This document shows positions 26,067 through 34,009 of a stretch of DNA of 64,000 bases, in pieces. The stretch is from positions 3,009 to 67,008 of the forward strand of contig CAYTUI010000001.1 of NCBI GenBank assembly GCA_964441335.1, read 5' to 3'. This stretch comes from CAYTUI01 sp964441335. Lineage in GTDB: Bacteria > Patescibacteriota > Patescibacteriia > UBA1558 > 2-01-FULL-52-15. A model generated the notes under the pieces. It was not told where the DNA came from. It was given only the letters and a program-made list of their open reading frames with translations, and made no database searches. The position numbers and the translations under genes are program-made. Position 1 is the stretch's first letter. Each line of letters opens with the position of its first letter.

Positions 26067-26084
26067 TTTTTTTTAATTAAAGAT

Positions 26085-26101
26085 AGTGTAAATTTTACAA
26101 T
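26085..26101 (+). promoter_or_regulatory. Predicted NrtR operator before pnuC
   Basis: AGTGT-AAATTTT-ACAAT, with the perfect inner palindrome TGTAAA-T-TTTACA (26087-26099). It sits between nrtR1 and pnuC and shares half-sites and 7-base spacing with the sites at 25360, 38457 and 39188. Confidence 0.6.
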
Positions 26102-26114
26102 AAATAATAAAGCC

Positions 26115-26693
26115 ATGAGTACATATGAAATTATAGCGGTAGTCTTTGGTCTAATCTCGGTCTATCTGACTACCAGTCAAAATATTTGGAGTTGGCCAAC
26201 AGGCTTAGTCAGCGTAGTAGCTTTTGGCTTATTGTTTTTTGACATCAAGCTCTACGCTGATGTTATTCTGCAAGCCTTTTTCTTTGTTACGGGTTTATTG
26301 GGCTGGTATTGGTGGAAGTTTGGAGGAAAGAATAAAACTGAGCTCCAAGTTAAGTTGTTGAAATCCGTAAGCCGCTGGTGGATATTTCTGTCTATAATTC
26401 CTTGCCTTGCTTTGATGGGTTGGCTGTTGTCAAACTACACCGACGCCTCATTACCCTATTGGGATTCTTTTATCAGTGTCGTCAGCATTTTTGCACAGTT
26501 ATTACTGACCAAAAAAATTTTTGAAAATTGGATTCTTTGGATAGCGGTAGATATTGTGGCTATAGGAGTTTATAGTTTTAAAGAAGTTTATTTAACAACC
26601 GGTTTGTATGTCATATTTTTATGCTTAGCGACAGTCGGATTAATAAAGTGGTATAGATCATGGCAACAGCAAAAAAAAATAACGATAGCATAG
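26115..26693 (+). CDS. pnuC: PnuC-type nicotinamide riboside transporter
   Basis: A 192-residue membrane protein with about seven helices and the PnuC landmarks WSWPTGLVSVVAFG and GLLGWYWWKFGG. It takes up nicotinamide riboside, which the NadR protein encoded next would phosphorylate and adenylate. The nadR start lies 34 bases inside this gene, so translation is coupled. Preceded by a predicted NrtR site. Confidence 0.93.
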   Translation: MSTYEIIAVVFGLISVYLTTSQNIWSWPTGLVSVVAFGLLFFDIKLYADVILQAFFFVTGLLGWYWWKFGGKNKTELQVKLLKSVSRWWIFLSIIPCLALMGWLLSNYTDASLPYWDSFISVVSIFAQLLLTKKIFENWILWIAVDIVAIGVYSFKEVYLTTGLYVIFLCLATVGLIKWYRSWQQQKKITIA

Positions 26694-27664
26694 GTTTGGT
26701 GCTGGGAAAGTTTGCCCCGCTGCACAAAGGCCATCAGCTGCTAATTGAAACCGCCCGCCGGGAAATGGATAGGGTTAAGGTGATGATTTATAACTGTCCC
26801 GAAACAACAAATATTCCGTTGAACGTACGTTCCGGCTGGATCAAAAAGCTTTATCCCGATGTCGAGGTGATTGAAGCCTGGGACGGACCAACTGAAACAG
26901 GACGGGCGGCCTGGATAAAGAAAAAAAATGAGGATTATGTTCTTAAAAAAATAAATGAACCAATTTCAGCCTTTTACAGTAGTGAGTGGTACGGGGACCA
27001 TATGAGCAAATTCTTAAACTGCGCCAATATTATGGTTGATAGGCCTCGTCAAAATTTTAACGTTTCAGGCACTAGAGTAAGAAACAACTCCTATCGTTAC
27101 AGAAAGTATTTAGACCCCATTGTTTACAATGACTATTTGATCTCAGTTGTTTTATTGGGCGCTGAATCTTCTGGTAAGACAACTTTAACAAAAGCTTTGG
27201 CAAAAAAGTACAAGACAGTTTGGCTGCCGGAATACGGTCGCGAGTATTGGGAGAAAAATCAGCAGAACGGTTTATTGACTCATAATCAGCTGGTTGAGTT
27301 AGCAATTGAACATCGTCACCGTGAGTATGAGTTGATTATGAAAGCTAAAATTTTTTTATTTATCGATACTAATGCCATGACCACAGCGCTGTTTGATGAA
27401 TATTACCATGGAGAAATAGATAGTCGACTCCAGAAAATGGCCAACGAAGATGCCGAGAGGCAGAATATTTTTCTGCTCTGCGATATCGATATTCCTTATG
27501 AAGACGACGGTAGCCGTTCCGGCGCAGAACATAGGATCAAATTTGCCAGGCGGATAGAGGAGGATCTACAGGCCAAAAAAGTCTCTTATTATAAGATCAG
27601 GGGAACATTGGAACAGCGTTTAAAACAGGTTAAGAAAATTTTAAATAGGATTGACATTTATTAG
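26660..27664 (+). CDS. nadR: NadR-like NMN adenylyltransferase / ribosylnicotinamide kinase
   Basis: 334 residues. The N-terminal nucleotidyltransferase has GLVLGKFAPLHKGHQ and the closing NVSGTRVR motif; the C-terminal kinase has the Walker A LLGAESSGKTTLTKAL. There is no helix-turn-helix, so this is the two-domain enzyme rather than the enterobacterial repressor. It converts nicotinamide riboside to NMN and NMN to NAD. Confidence 0.93.
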   Translation: MATAKKNNDSIGLVLGKFAPLHKGHQLLIETARREMDRVKVMIYNCPETTNIPLNVRSGWIKKLYPDVEVIEAWDGPTETGRAAWIKKKNEDYVLKKINEPISAFYSSEWYGDHMSKFLNCANIMVDRPRQNFNVSGTRVRNNSYRYRKYLDPIVYNDYLISVVLLGAESSGKTTLTKALAKKYKTVWLPEYGREYWEKNQQNGLLTHNQLVELAIEHRHREYELIMKAKIFLFIDTNAMTTALFDEYYHGEIDSRLQKMANEDAERQNIFLLCDIDIPYEDDGSRSGAEHRIKFARRIEEDLQAKKVSYYKIRGTLEQRLKQVKKILNRIDIY

Positions 27665-27759
27665 ATGGCTAATATTAGCAAAAAAATCCATCAGAATATT
27701 TTCGATAAGTATCTAAAATAAGGATTTTTATCGAAGATCTGCTGATTAATCTTCCTGAC

Positions 27760-27800
27760 TTGACAAAAATGGCTAATTTTAGTAAACTTGGCCGTTTACT
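27760..27800 (+). promoter_or_regulatory. Promoter with inverted repeat before the nicotinate operon
   Basis: TTGACA (27760-27765), 17 bases, TAAACT (27783-27788). The perfect inverted repeat AGTAAAC-TTGGCC-GTTTACT (27781-27800) covers the -10, as an operator would. It does not match the NrtR motif. Upstream, TTCGATAA...TTATCGAA (about 27699-27737) can form a hairpin. Confidence 0.65.
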
Positions 27801-27909
27801 GTCAGGTCTTGGCAGGTAAATTTTTTTGCTCTTTGTTAAGGAATTTAGCAGTTTTAAACGCAGACCTTTTGGTCATCAACCACTACCCAGAAACGAGGAG
27901 GTATAGGCT

Positions 27910-28827
27910 ATGAAGAAGCCTTTCGGTCTCTACGATCCGTCTTTGGTCGGGATAAACTACAAGCCGCGTATTGAAGAAGCGCGGGCAGAGGGTCGCGCGG
28001 CAGGTCTCAGTGATGCCTCAACGGATACCTTCCGGACCATGCTGGCGCTGATCGATTTCCAGCAGTGCTTCACACGTCCGGGTATGCCGCTGTGTGTACC
28101 GGGGGCCGTGGATGATATCCGACGGATCATCGCCTGGATTCTGACCCATCCGGAGGAGATCACGCGCGTTCTGATTACCCTGGATTCTCACAGCGCCTTG
28201 CAGGTCTTCACCCGCTGGTGGTGGAAACATCGTGACGGCTATCATCCGGATGACTTTACCGATATCCTCACCGACCGTGTGGAATCTGGTATATGGATTC
28301 CGCAGGTGATGCCGAAGTGGTCGAGAACCTACCCGCGCCGTCTTGAAGAGAGCGGACAGGCTCCGCTCAAGATCTGGCCCCAGCACGGCGAGGTGGGTAG
28401 TGAGGGCTGGCAGTTGGACCCGGCGTTGATCGAGGTGATCGAGTGGCTGTGCGCCGCCCGCAACATTGCCCCCACCTATCTCTTCAAGGGCAATGTGCCG
28501 GAGTCCGAGTACTACGGAATTTTCCGTCCCTGCATTCTGGTGCCGACTCACCCGGATGGGGGATGGAACTATCCACTACTCAACTGGTTCCCGACCTTCG
28601 ACCGCGTCATTGAAGCTGGTGAAGCGGAGGAATTCTGCGTTGGCGAATCCATGAAACAGCAGATCGCTCACTACCGCGAGGTTGATCCCGAGGTTCTCAA
28701 GAAGATCGTCTTCTTGCGCGACTGCACCTCCACTGTTCTGCCTGAGAACCGAGGCCGAGCGGATGAGCTGCTGGACACGATGAAGCACGTGGGCATCCAG
28801 GTGTCTACCACAACTGAGTTGGTCTAG
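27910..28827 (+). CDS. pncA: Nicotinamidase-like cysteine hydrolase
   Basis: 305 residues of the isochorismatase/nicotinamidase fold. The catalytic aspartate is in ALIDFQQCF, metal-site candidates in LITLDSH and IWPQHGE, a lysine in YLFKGNVPE, and the nucleophilic cysteine in GEAEEFCVGES. It would convert nicotinamide to nicotinate, feeding the phosphoribosyltransferase encoded three genes on. It is longer than typical PncA (about 200), with inserted segments. The gene opens the GC-rich NAD block and has an AGGAGGT ribosome binding site. Confidence 0.87.
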   Translation: MKKPFGLYDPSLVGINYKPRIEEARAEGRAAGLSDASTDTFRTMLALIDFQQCFTRPGMPLCVPGAVDDIRRIIAWILTHPEEITRVLITLDSHSALQVFTRWWWKHRDGYHPDDFTDILTDRVESGIWIPQVMPKWSRTYPRRLEESGQAPLKIWPQHGEVGSEGWQLDPALIEVIEWLCAARNIAPTYLFKGNVPESEYYGIFRPCILVPTHPDGGWNYPLLNWFPTFDRVIEAGEAEEFCVGESMKQQIAHYREVDPEVLKKIVFLRDCTSTVLPENRGRADELLDTMKHVGIQVSTTTELV

Positions 28828-28870
28828 TTGCTGGCTGGTTGGCAGACTGCTTGGGATGTTAAGCCGGGCT

Positions 28871-28913
28871 TGTGGGAGGGTCACGTCAGTGACCCTCCCA
28901 CACCTAATTTTTT
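28871..28913 (+). terminator. Hairpin, probable terminator
   Basis: A perfect 14-bp stem, TGTGGGAGGGTCAC / GTGACCCTCCCACA (28871-28902) with a 4-base loop, followed after a few bases by ATTTTTT. Confidence 0.7.
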
Positions 28914-29012
28914 AGAAACTTGTTCCCAACAATCGTTGGAGACAAATTTCTAACCTTGATTTTTTTGAGGTTATGCACCTTTCCAAGTCAACAACAAACA
29001 AGGAGGTAGCCG

Positions 29013-30401
29013 ATGCCTAAGGTGGCGGTTTTCGGAGGCAGTTTCAATCCGCCGGGTCAGCATCATTTTCTGATCGTCAGGGAATTGTTAGAGCGGGGCG
29101 GCTTTAATCAAGTGATTGTAGTGCCCTGCGGCCCGCGGCCGGATAAATTGACTACAAACGATATCGATTCTGTCTCCAGAGCCACTATGGTCGATCTGAC
29201 TTTCCGCGGCCTGGCGAACGTTGAAGTCGACCTGTTCGATCTGGAGAACGGTACCTTTACCAGAACTCACCAGCTGGACAAGCGCTATGGCCAACGAGGT
29301 GATCTCTGGCATGTGGTCGGCACTGATTTGATCAGTGGCGGAGCCGTCGGTCAGTCCCAGATTCAGCGAGTTTGGAAAAACGGATCGGAAATTTGGAGTA
29401 GCCTCCAGTTTCTGGTCCTGGTGCGCAACGGGTACAAGCTGAATCAGGCAGATTTGCCGCCGCGCAGTCAGGTTCAGCAACTGGATCTGGACGGTGCCAG
29501 CTCGGATATTCGGACGGCAGCCATGAATCACCGGTCGTTGGCCGGACTGGTCAGACCGGAGGTAGCCAGCTACATCGAGCGTCATGAACTCTATCGCGGT
29601 TCCTGGCCGCGGCGGACCACTCGCTTGCGCCTGGTGCAACCGCAGATCCTGGTCTTTCACGATCAGCGCAATGAGCGTGCGGTGGAAGTTGCTGCCGCTT
29701 TGCGCCGCTGGGAGTCGGATGACCCGAATCTGGTGGTGGCCGTTGGTGGAGATGGCACTATGCTGCGCGCCATTCATCAGCACTGGCAGAGACATTTACC
29801 GTTTATCGGTATCAATGTCGGACACCGGGGGTTTCTGCTGAATAACCTGGAAGGCGATCAGCTGGCGGAAGTGGTTTCACAGGGTCTGGAGGTCCATCGT
29901 TCGCCGCTGTTGTACGTTGAGACCGTTACCAATCAGGGAGCTGAGCAACGGTCTTTGGTGGCCAACGATGCTTGGGTGCAGTGTCAGCCTGGCACTACGG
30001 GCTGGTTGGAGGTAAAAATTGACGGTCAGGTTCGCCTGCCACGTCTGGTCTCCGACGGTGTTCTGGTTTCAACCGCCGCCGGTTCTACCGCTTATGCCAG
30101 AGCCATGGGAGCAACGCCCATACCGGTTGGCACGCCGGAGCTAGTCCTAGTCGGTAACAACGTTCTGGAACCACCCAACTGGCGCTCGGCCTACCTGCCG
30201 CTGGACTCGCTGATTCAAATCAGGAGTCTCGATCAGGCTAGGCCGACCAAAAGGCCGATTCTGGGCTTTGTGGACGGTTTGTCTCTGGGCGAGATTCGGC
30301 AGTTGGATATCCGCGCCAGTCGGATAGCGGCTATTGAGCTAGCTTTCTTGCCCGGTTATAACCTCGGACACAAGCTGGCCGAGATCCAATTCCCTTCCTA
30401 G
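29013..30401 (+). CDS. NadD - NadK fusion: nicotinate-nucleotide adenylyltransferase and NAD kinase
   Basis: 462 residues with two enzyme domains. Residues 1-190: adenylyltransferase with FGGSFNPPGQHH and the closing ASSDIRTAA motif; the usual HxGH reads GQHH, close to the variant spacing of eukaryotic-type NMNATs. Residues 205-460: NAD kinase with AVGGDGTMLRAIH, GINVGHRGFLLN and the STAAGSTAYARA loop. The fusion would make NaAD (or NAD) and also phosphorylate NAD to NADP. NadE, encoded downstream, supplies the amidation step between the two reactions. Strong AAGGAGGT ribosome binding site. Confidence 0.92.
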   Translation: MPKVAVFGGSFNPPGQHHFLIVRELLERGGFNQVIVVPCGPRPDKLTTNDIDSVSRATMVDLTFRGLANVEVDLFDLENGTFTRTHQLDKRYGQRGDLWHVVGTDLISGGAVGQSQIQRVWKNGSEIWSSLQFLVLVRNGYKLNQADLPPRSQVQQLDLDGASSDIRTAAMNHRSLAGLVRPEVASYIERHELYRGSWPRRTTRLRLVQPQILVFHDQRNERAVEVAAALRRWESDDPNLVVAVGGDGTMLRAIHQHWQRHLPFIGINVGHRGFLLNNLEGDQLAEVVSQGLEVHRSPLLYVETVTNQGAEQRSLVANDAWVQCQPGTTGWLEVKIDGQVRLPRLVSDGVLVSTAAGSTAYARAMGATPIPVGTPELVLVGNNVLEPPNWRSAYLPLDSLIQIRSLDQARPTKRPILGFVDGLSLGEIRQLDIRASRIAAIELAFLPGYNLGHKLAEIQFPS

Positions 30402-30411
30402 TCGTTGAAAG

Positions 30412-30443
30412 CCGCAGGGACGAGCAGCAGCTCGTCCCTGCGG
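30412..30443 (+). terminator. GC-rich intergenic hairpin
   Basis: CCGCAGGGACGAG / CTCGTCCCTGCGG, a perfect 13-bp stem with a 6-base loop, followed by ACCCAATTTTG. The T tract is weak, so it may be an attenuator or mRNA-stabilising stem. Confidence 0.6.
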
Positions 30444-30552
30444 ACCCAATTTTGAAATAAAGAATTGCCAGTTTTATAAGTTGTCAGTTCCTTGTTTCAA
30501 ACAAGGCCAAGTTCTTTGTAAATCTAAGAGATCAAAACCAAGGAGGAAAAAC

Positions 30553-31140
30553 GTGGAACGTACGGTGATTCATAGCGGTTTTTTGCAGCTGGAAGTTGTG
30601 GCAACACCACAGGGCCAGAGGGAGCTGGTGCGTACCACTGATTCTCTTTGCCTGTTGATTTTCGATCAGCTACGCAATCGGCTGATCTTAGTTCGACAGC
30701 CGCGGCCTTCACAGATGTCTGAACTCAATCCCGATAGTCCCCTGGCCAATCGCGAGGGGCTGATCACCGAGTGCTGCGCCGGCCGTTTCGACGGTCGGTA
30801 TTCTCCGCTGGAGTTGGCGGTCAAGGAAGCCGAGGAGGAAACTGGTATTCAGGTCAATCCGGAGAATGTCGAGCTGCTGAACGGCGGGCGGCCCATGGCT
30901 GTGTCCGCCGGGGTCATCACGGAGTTATCCTATCTGGCGTACGTGAGGATCACTTCAGATACCTCCGGTCTCGACCAGAAGTTGCACGGTCGGGCAGATG
31001 AGGGTGAGGAGATTCGTCTGGTCAGTCTGGACGCGGATCCTCGTTATCTGCAGGTGTACTTGGGCGGAGCTTGTCAGGACATTCGTGTCTTCACTCTGCT
31101 GCAGTATCATCTCAACAAGATGGAATGTCAGGTGTCCTGA
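30553..31140 (+). CDS. Nudix hydrolase, ADP-ribose pyrophosphatase-like
   Basis: 195 residues from a GTG start placed 6 bases after an AAGGAGG site. The Nudix box is present (GRFDGRYSPLELAVKEAEEE then TGI), with KE for RE. The length and upstream beta-strands resemble ADP-sugar pyrophosphatases. In a NAD locus the natural substrate would be ADP-ribose or NAD-related dinucleotides; this could lower the ADP-ribose sensed by NrtR. That link is inference. Confidence 0.87.
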   Translation: MERTVIHSGFLQLEVVATPQGQRELVRTTDSLCLLIFDQLRNRLILVRQPRPSQMSELNPDSPLANREGLITECCAGRFDGRYSPLELAVKEAEEETGIQVNPENVELLNGGRPMAVSAGVITELSYLAYVRITSDTSGLDQKLHGRADEGEEIRLVSLDADPRYLQVYLGGACQDIRVFTLLQYHLNKMECQVS

Positions 31141-31164
31141 CAGTTTCCAGGAGAGGAGTTTTCA

Positions 31165-32790
31165 GTGAGGAGTCTGTATCAAATCGTTCAGCAGATGTTT
31201 CCCCTGCAGCGTCTACCCTGGGATGAGTACTTCGCGGCCATGGCGCAGTCCGACTTCAAGCTCGGGCGGCACCAGATTCCGGCCACCAAGTCATTCTTTA
31301 TCAGGTCGGCGCCGTTTGGCGGATCGTTTGCGCTGCTGGGCGGTATTACCGAAGCCCTACGAACCATCAACGAGTTGCGCTTTGACGCAGATTTCCGGGC
31401 GATCATGGAGGAATTCGGCTACGAAGCCGATTTCCTGGACTGGTTGCAATCGGAAGAACGGTTGAAGGTTCAGGTCTACGCGCCGCCGGAAGGCAGCGTT
31501 TTCTTCCCCAGCGAGCCCGTGGTCACTTTTCGTGGGCCGTTGGCGCACATTCGGCTGGTCGAAGGCATGATGATTGAGGCGCTGAACTTCTCTACCTTGT
31601 CACTGACCAAATGGCAGCGACTGGTCAGGGTGGTGCGCCCCGGCTCTGTGTTGGAGTTCGCTCGTCGGCGATCGCAGCATCATCTCCGATCCTCGCTTTA
31701 CGGTTTGCTGGCCGGTTGCCGGCAGATCAGCAACAGCGAAGCGGCCCGTCTGATCGGCGTAAAGCCGGTCGGTACCATGGGTCATGAGTGGATGCAGTCG
31801 TTCGGCGATGTCCGCGAGGCCTTCGATGCCTGGCTCAAGGTCAATCCGCATAAGCCTGTTGGCTTGGTGGATACCTTGCAGTGTCTGGAGATCGATTTTC
31901 CGGCTTGGCTGGAGGCGGTCTACGAGCAGCGCGAGGTTGTAAAGGCCGCTGACAGTCCGATCTGGGGCTGGCGCAACGATTCGGGTGACCTTGCCTACCT
32001 GACTATTGAGCAGTACATTCGCTTTTGGAAGCATCTGCTGTCTCAGGATCAGTGGTTTGCCGACCGCATGCACATTGTGCTGACCAACGATCTGGATGAG
32101 TACTCTTCGGAGGAAATCATCCAGCAGATTCGTAGCCAGGCCGGAGCCGCCGGTTTGGATGCCGAGGATCTGCTCCGACGGATCATTTGGGCGGCCGGTA
32201 CCAAGCCGGGCACCTGCTATGATCAGCCGGCTTTGGGCGGCGTAGCCAAGCTGATGGAAGTCGATGGTCATGGCTGCATCAAGCTGGCTTTCGATGCCGA
32301 CGGTAATCCGGGCGCCAAGACCTCGATTCCGGGGTTCAATCGCTCAGCGCTGATCCGCGATCGTGATTCCGGTGAAGTTCACTGCCTGTTGATCTATCCG
32401 GCCGAGGACACTACTTTCCATCTGTTTGAGCATGATGGAGAAGGTTACTTCGGTGACGGGCGGAAGGGAGACGCTTGGGAGACCATTACCGCACATCATC
32501 CGGACACGCCCGGTTCGGAGCTGCACATCAAGAACTATCTGGTTCAGGGACGACAGCAGCTGGTCTTTGATACGATCGATCAGAACGGCCTGACCGACGA
32601 GTGGATAGAGGACACTGTACAGTCGGTGGCTGAACGGGTTGTGAGGGAAATTGATTCCCTGCACTGGACTGTCAGCCGTCTCCGCAAGCCTCATCGGGTC
32701 AAGGTCTCTGTCACAGAAGGTCTGTTTGAGCAGCGGACGAATCTGATTCGTACCCGCTGTCTGCGAACGGACAAGATGTGGAAGCAGTAG
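31165..32790 (+). CDS. pncB: Nicotinate phosphoribosyltransferase
   Basis: 541 residues from a GTG start after GGAGAGGAG. The pattern follows PncB: SFFIRSAPFGGSFALLGG near the N-terminus, EGSVFFPSEPVVTFRGPL, LEFARRRS, and the phosphoribosyl-binding GTMGHEWMQSFGDVREAF and LVDTLQCLE. It would make nicotinate mononucleotide from nicotinate and PRPP. A nicotinamide-specific enzyme (NadV) was considered, but the GTMGH and EGS motifs favour PncB, and a nicotinamidase is present. The C-terminal 150 residues are longer than usual. Confidence 0.87.
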   Translation: MRSLYQIVQQMFPLQRLPWDEYFAAMAQSDFKLGRHQIPATKSFFIRSAPFGGSFALLGGITEALRTINELRFDADFRAIMEEFGYEADFLDWLQSEERLKVQVYAPPEGSVFFPSEPVVTFRGPLAHIRLVEGMMIEALNFSTLSLTKWQRLVRVVRPGSVLEFARRRSQHHLRSSLYGLLAGCRQISNSEAARLIGVKPVGTMGHEWMQSFGDVREAFDAWLKVNPHKPVGLVDTLQCLEIDFPAWLEAVYEQREVVKAADSPIWGWRNDSGDLAYLTIEQYIRFWKHLLSQDQWFADRMHIVLTNDLDEYSSEEIIQQIRSQAGAAGLDAEDLLRRIIWAAGTKPGTCYDQPALGGVAKLMEVDGHGCIKLAFDADGNPGAKTSIPGFNRSALIRDRDSGEVHCLLIYPAEDTTFHLFEHDGEGYFGDGRKGDAWETITAHHPDTPGSELHIKNYLVQGRQQLVFDTIDQNGLTDEWIEDTVQSVAERVVREIDSLHWTVSRLRKPHRVKVSVTEGLFEQRTNLIRTRCLRTDKMWKQ

Positions 32791-32801
32791 AGCTGCTACA
32801 A

Positions 32802-32831
32802 GCCGGTGGTCACCAGCAGGTGACCACCGGC
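32802..32831 (+). other. GC-rich intergenic hairpin
   Basis: GCCGGTGGTCACC / GGTGACCACCGGC, a perfect 13-bp stem. No T tract follows (CCTTACTTC), so intrinsic termination is doubtful. Confidence 0.6.
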
Positions 32832-32922
32832 CCTTACTTCAGCCTTGTCATAAAGAAAATGAAAGGGTTGAAGAGAGGCTAGTTCATTCAATGTCTATTC
32901 TAAAACCAAGGAGGTGCTCTAA

Positions 32923-33879
32923 ATGAGTTCTGCTCAGCCGATCGCTCACGGTAGCGGTCAAATGGGGGCGCAGTCTATCTCCATTCAGGTATCCACGCGG
33001 GAGCGTTGCAACGCCGGTTGTCGTTTTTGCATTTCGCGAACAACGCCGGGAGTGGAAACACCGGGCAATCCTCATGAAGTTAAGTTCTGCGATGAGCCGC
33101 GTCTGCAGGTCGGGTTGAACTATGCCCGGCAGTTGGGTGCGACGCATGCTATCCTGACATCACGAGCTGATCCTTCGCAGGAGGACCCAAGGTATCTGCA
33201 CCGACTGATCAGTACCAGTCGTCAGTTCTTGCCGCTAGTGGACATGCATACCAATGGTTTTCTTTGGCTGCCTGGTAAGCCGCAAGCCGATGATCTGTCT
33301 ATACTGGTGGTTTCGGGTCTGACCATGCTTACTCTGTCGATCGCTTCTTTCGATCAAAATCAGAATAGAGAGCTGATGATGATCCGCGAAAGCGGTGCCG
33401 GTTTGATCCGTCGGGCTCGGGATTTGGGTCTGCTGGTCCGCTGCTCTTTGGTTGTCAATTCCCAGGGAGTCAACGATTACCAGGGGGTTATCAACTACAT
33501 CAAACAGGCCGGCAACCTGGGAGCCCACATGGTGGTCGTTAGAGAAGTCTGGCGACCGGAAGTGTATGGCGATTTCCAGCCCGAAGTGCTGGACTGGAAC
33601 AACTGCAACTGGGTGGATATCGGTCCGATCCAGAGTCAGTTTATCCAGGCCGCCGGCCAGAGGGACAACCCTTACGGCTTGCAGCTTCGTGACCCCTTGC
33701 CCTGGGGCACACCGGTTATGGTGATGGGCGGAGTGTTCGACGACCCCAATCATGGGGTCAATATCACTTTCGCTCGTTGCGAGGAGGGTACCAGGGGCTC
33801 GACCATTAAGAGCATCGTCCATAAGCCCGATGGTCACGGTTATCGCAACTGGGATCACAACGGCGATATCCTCTACTGA
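32923..33879 (+). CDS. Radical SAM protein in the NAD operon
   Basis: 318 residues. The iron-sulfur motif CxxxCxxC is clear near residues 27-34 (RCNAGCRFCIS), followed by an alpha/beta barrel pattern with LVDMHTNGF and VRCSLVVNSQGVN. No extra cysteine-rich C-terminal cluster is evident. It has a strong AAGGAGGT site and lies between pncB and nadE. I do not recognise the subfamily. Its fixed place among Preiss-Handler genes suggests a role in nicotinate or pyridine-nucleotide chemistry, or in modifying one of the neighbouring enzymes, but no reaction can be named. Confidence 0.85.
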   Translation: MSSAQPIAHGSGQMGAQSISIQVSTRERCNAGCRFCISRTTPGVETPGNPHEVKFCDEPRLQVGLNYARQLGATHAILTSRADPSQEDPRYLHRLISTSRQFLPLVDMHTNGFLWLPGKPQADDLSILVVSGLTMLTLSIASFDQNQNRELMMIRESGAGLIRRARDLGLLVRCSLVVNSQGVNDYQGVINYIKQAGNLGAHMVVVREVWRPEVYGDFQPEVLDWNNCNWVDIGPIQSQFIQAAGQRDNPYGLQLRDPLPWGTPVMVMGGVFDDPNHGVNITFARCEEGTRGSTIKSIVHKPDGHGYRNWDHNGDILY

Positions 33880-33892
33880 TTAGGTGGAGGAC

Positions 33893-33920
33893 GGGGCATC
33901 TGCGTCGGCGCAGATGCCCC
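33893..33920 (+). other. GC-rich intergenic hairpin
   Basis: GGGGCATCTGCG / CGCAGATGCCCC, a perfect 12-bp stem with a 4-base loop, followed by CTTTCCC. It is the fourth such stem between genes of this block. Confidence 0.6.
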
Positions 33921-34009
33921 CTTTCCCGAGGTCTTATCATCTATAGATAAGGTCTTAGGAGAGTTCAGTTCTTTAACACGCAACCATCTAAAACCAAGGA
34001 GGAGAGGGA

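Noticed and set aside
31165..32790. Nicotinamide phosphoribosyltransferase (NadV)
   Set aside because: The EGS...EP and GTMGH motifs follow nicotinate phosphoribosyltransferase, and a nicotinamidase is in the operon.
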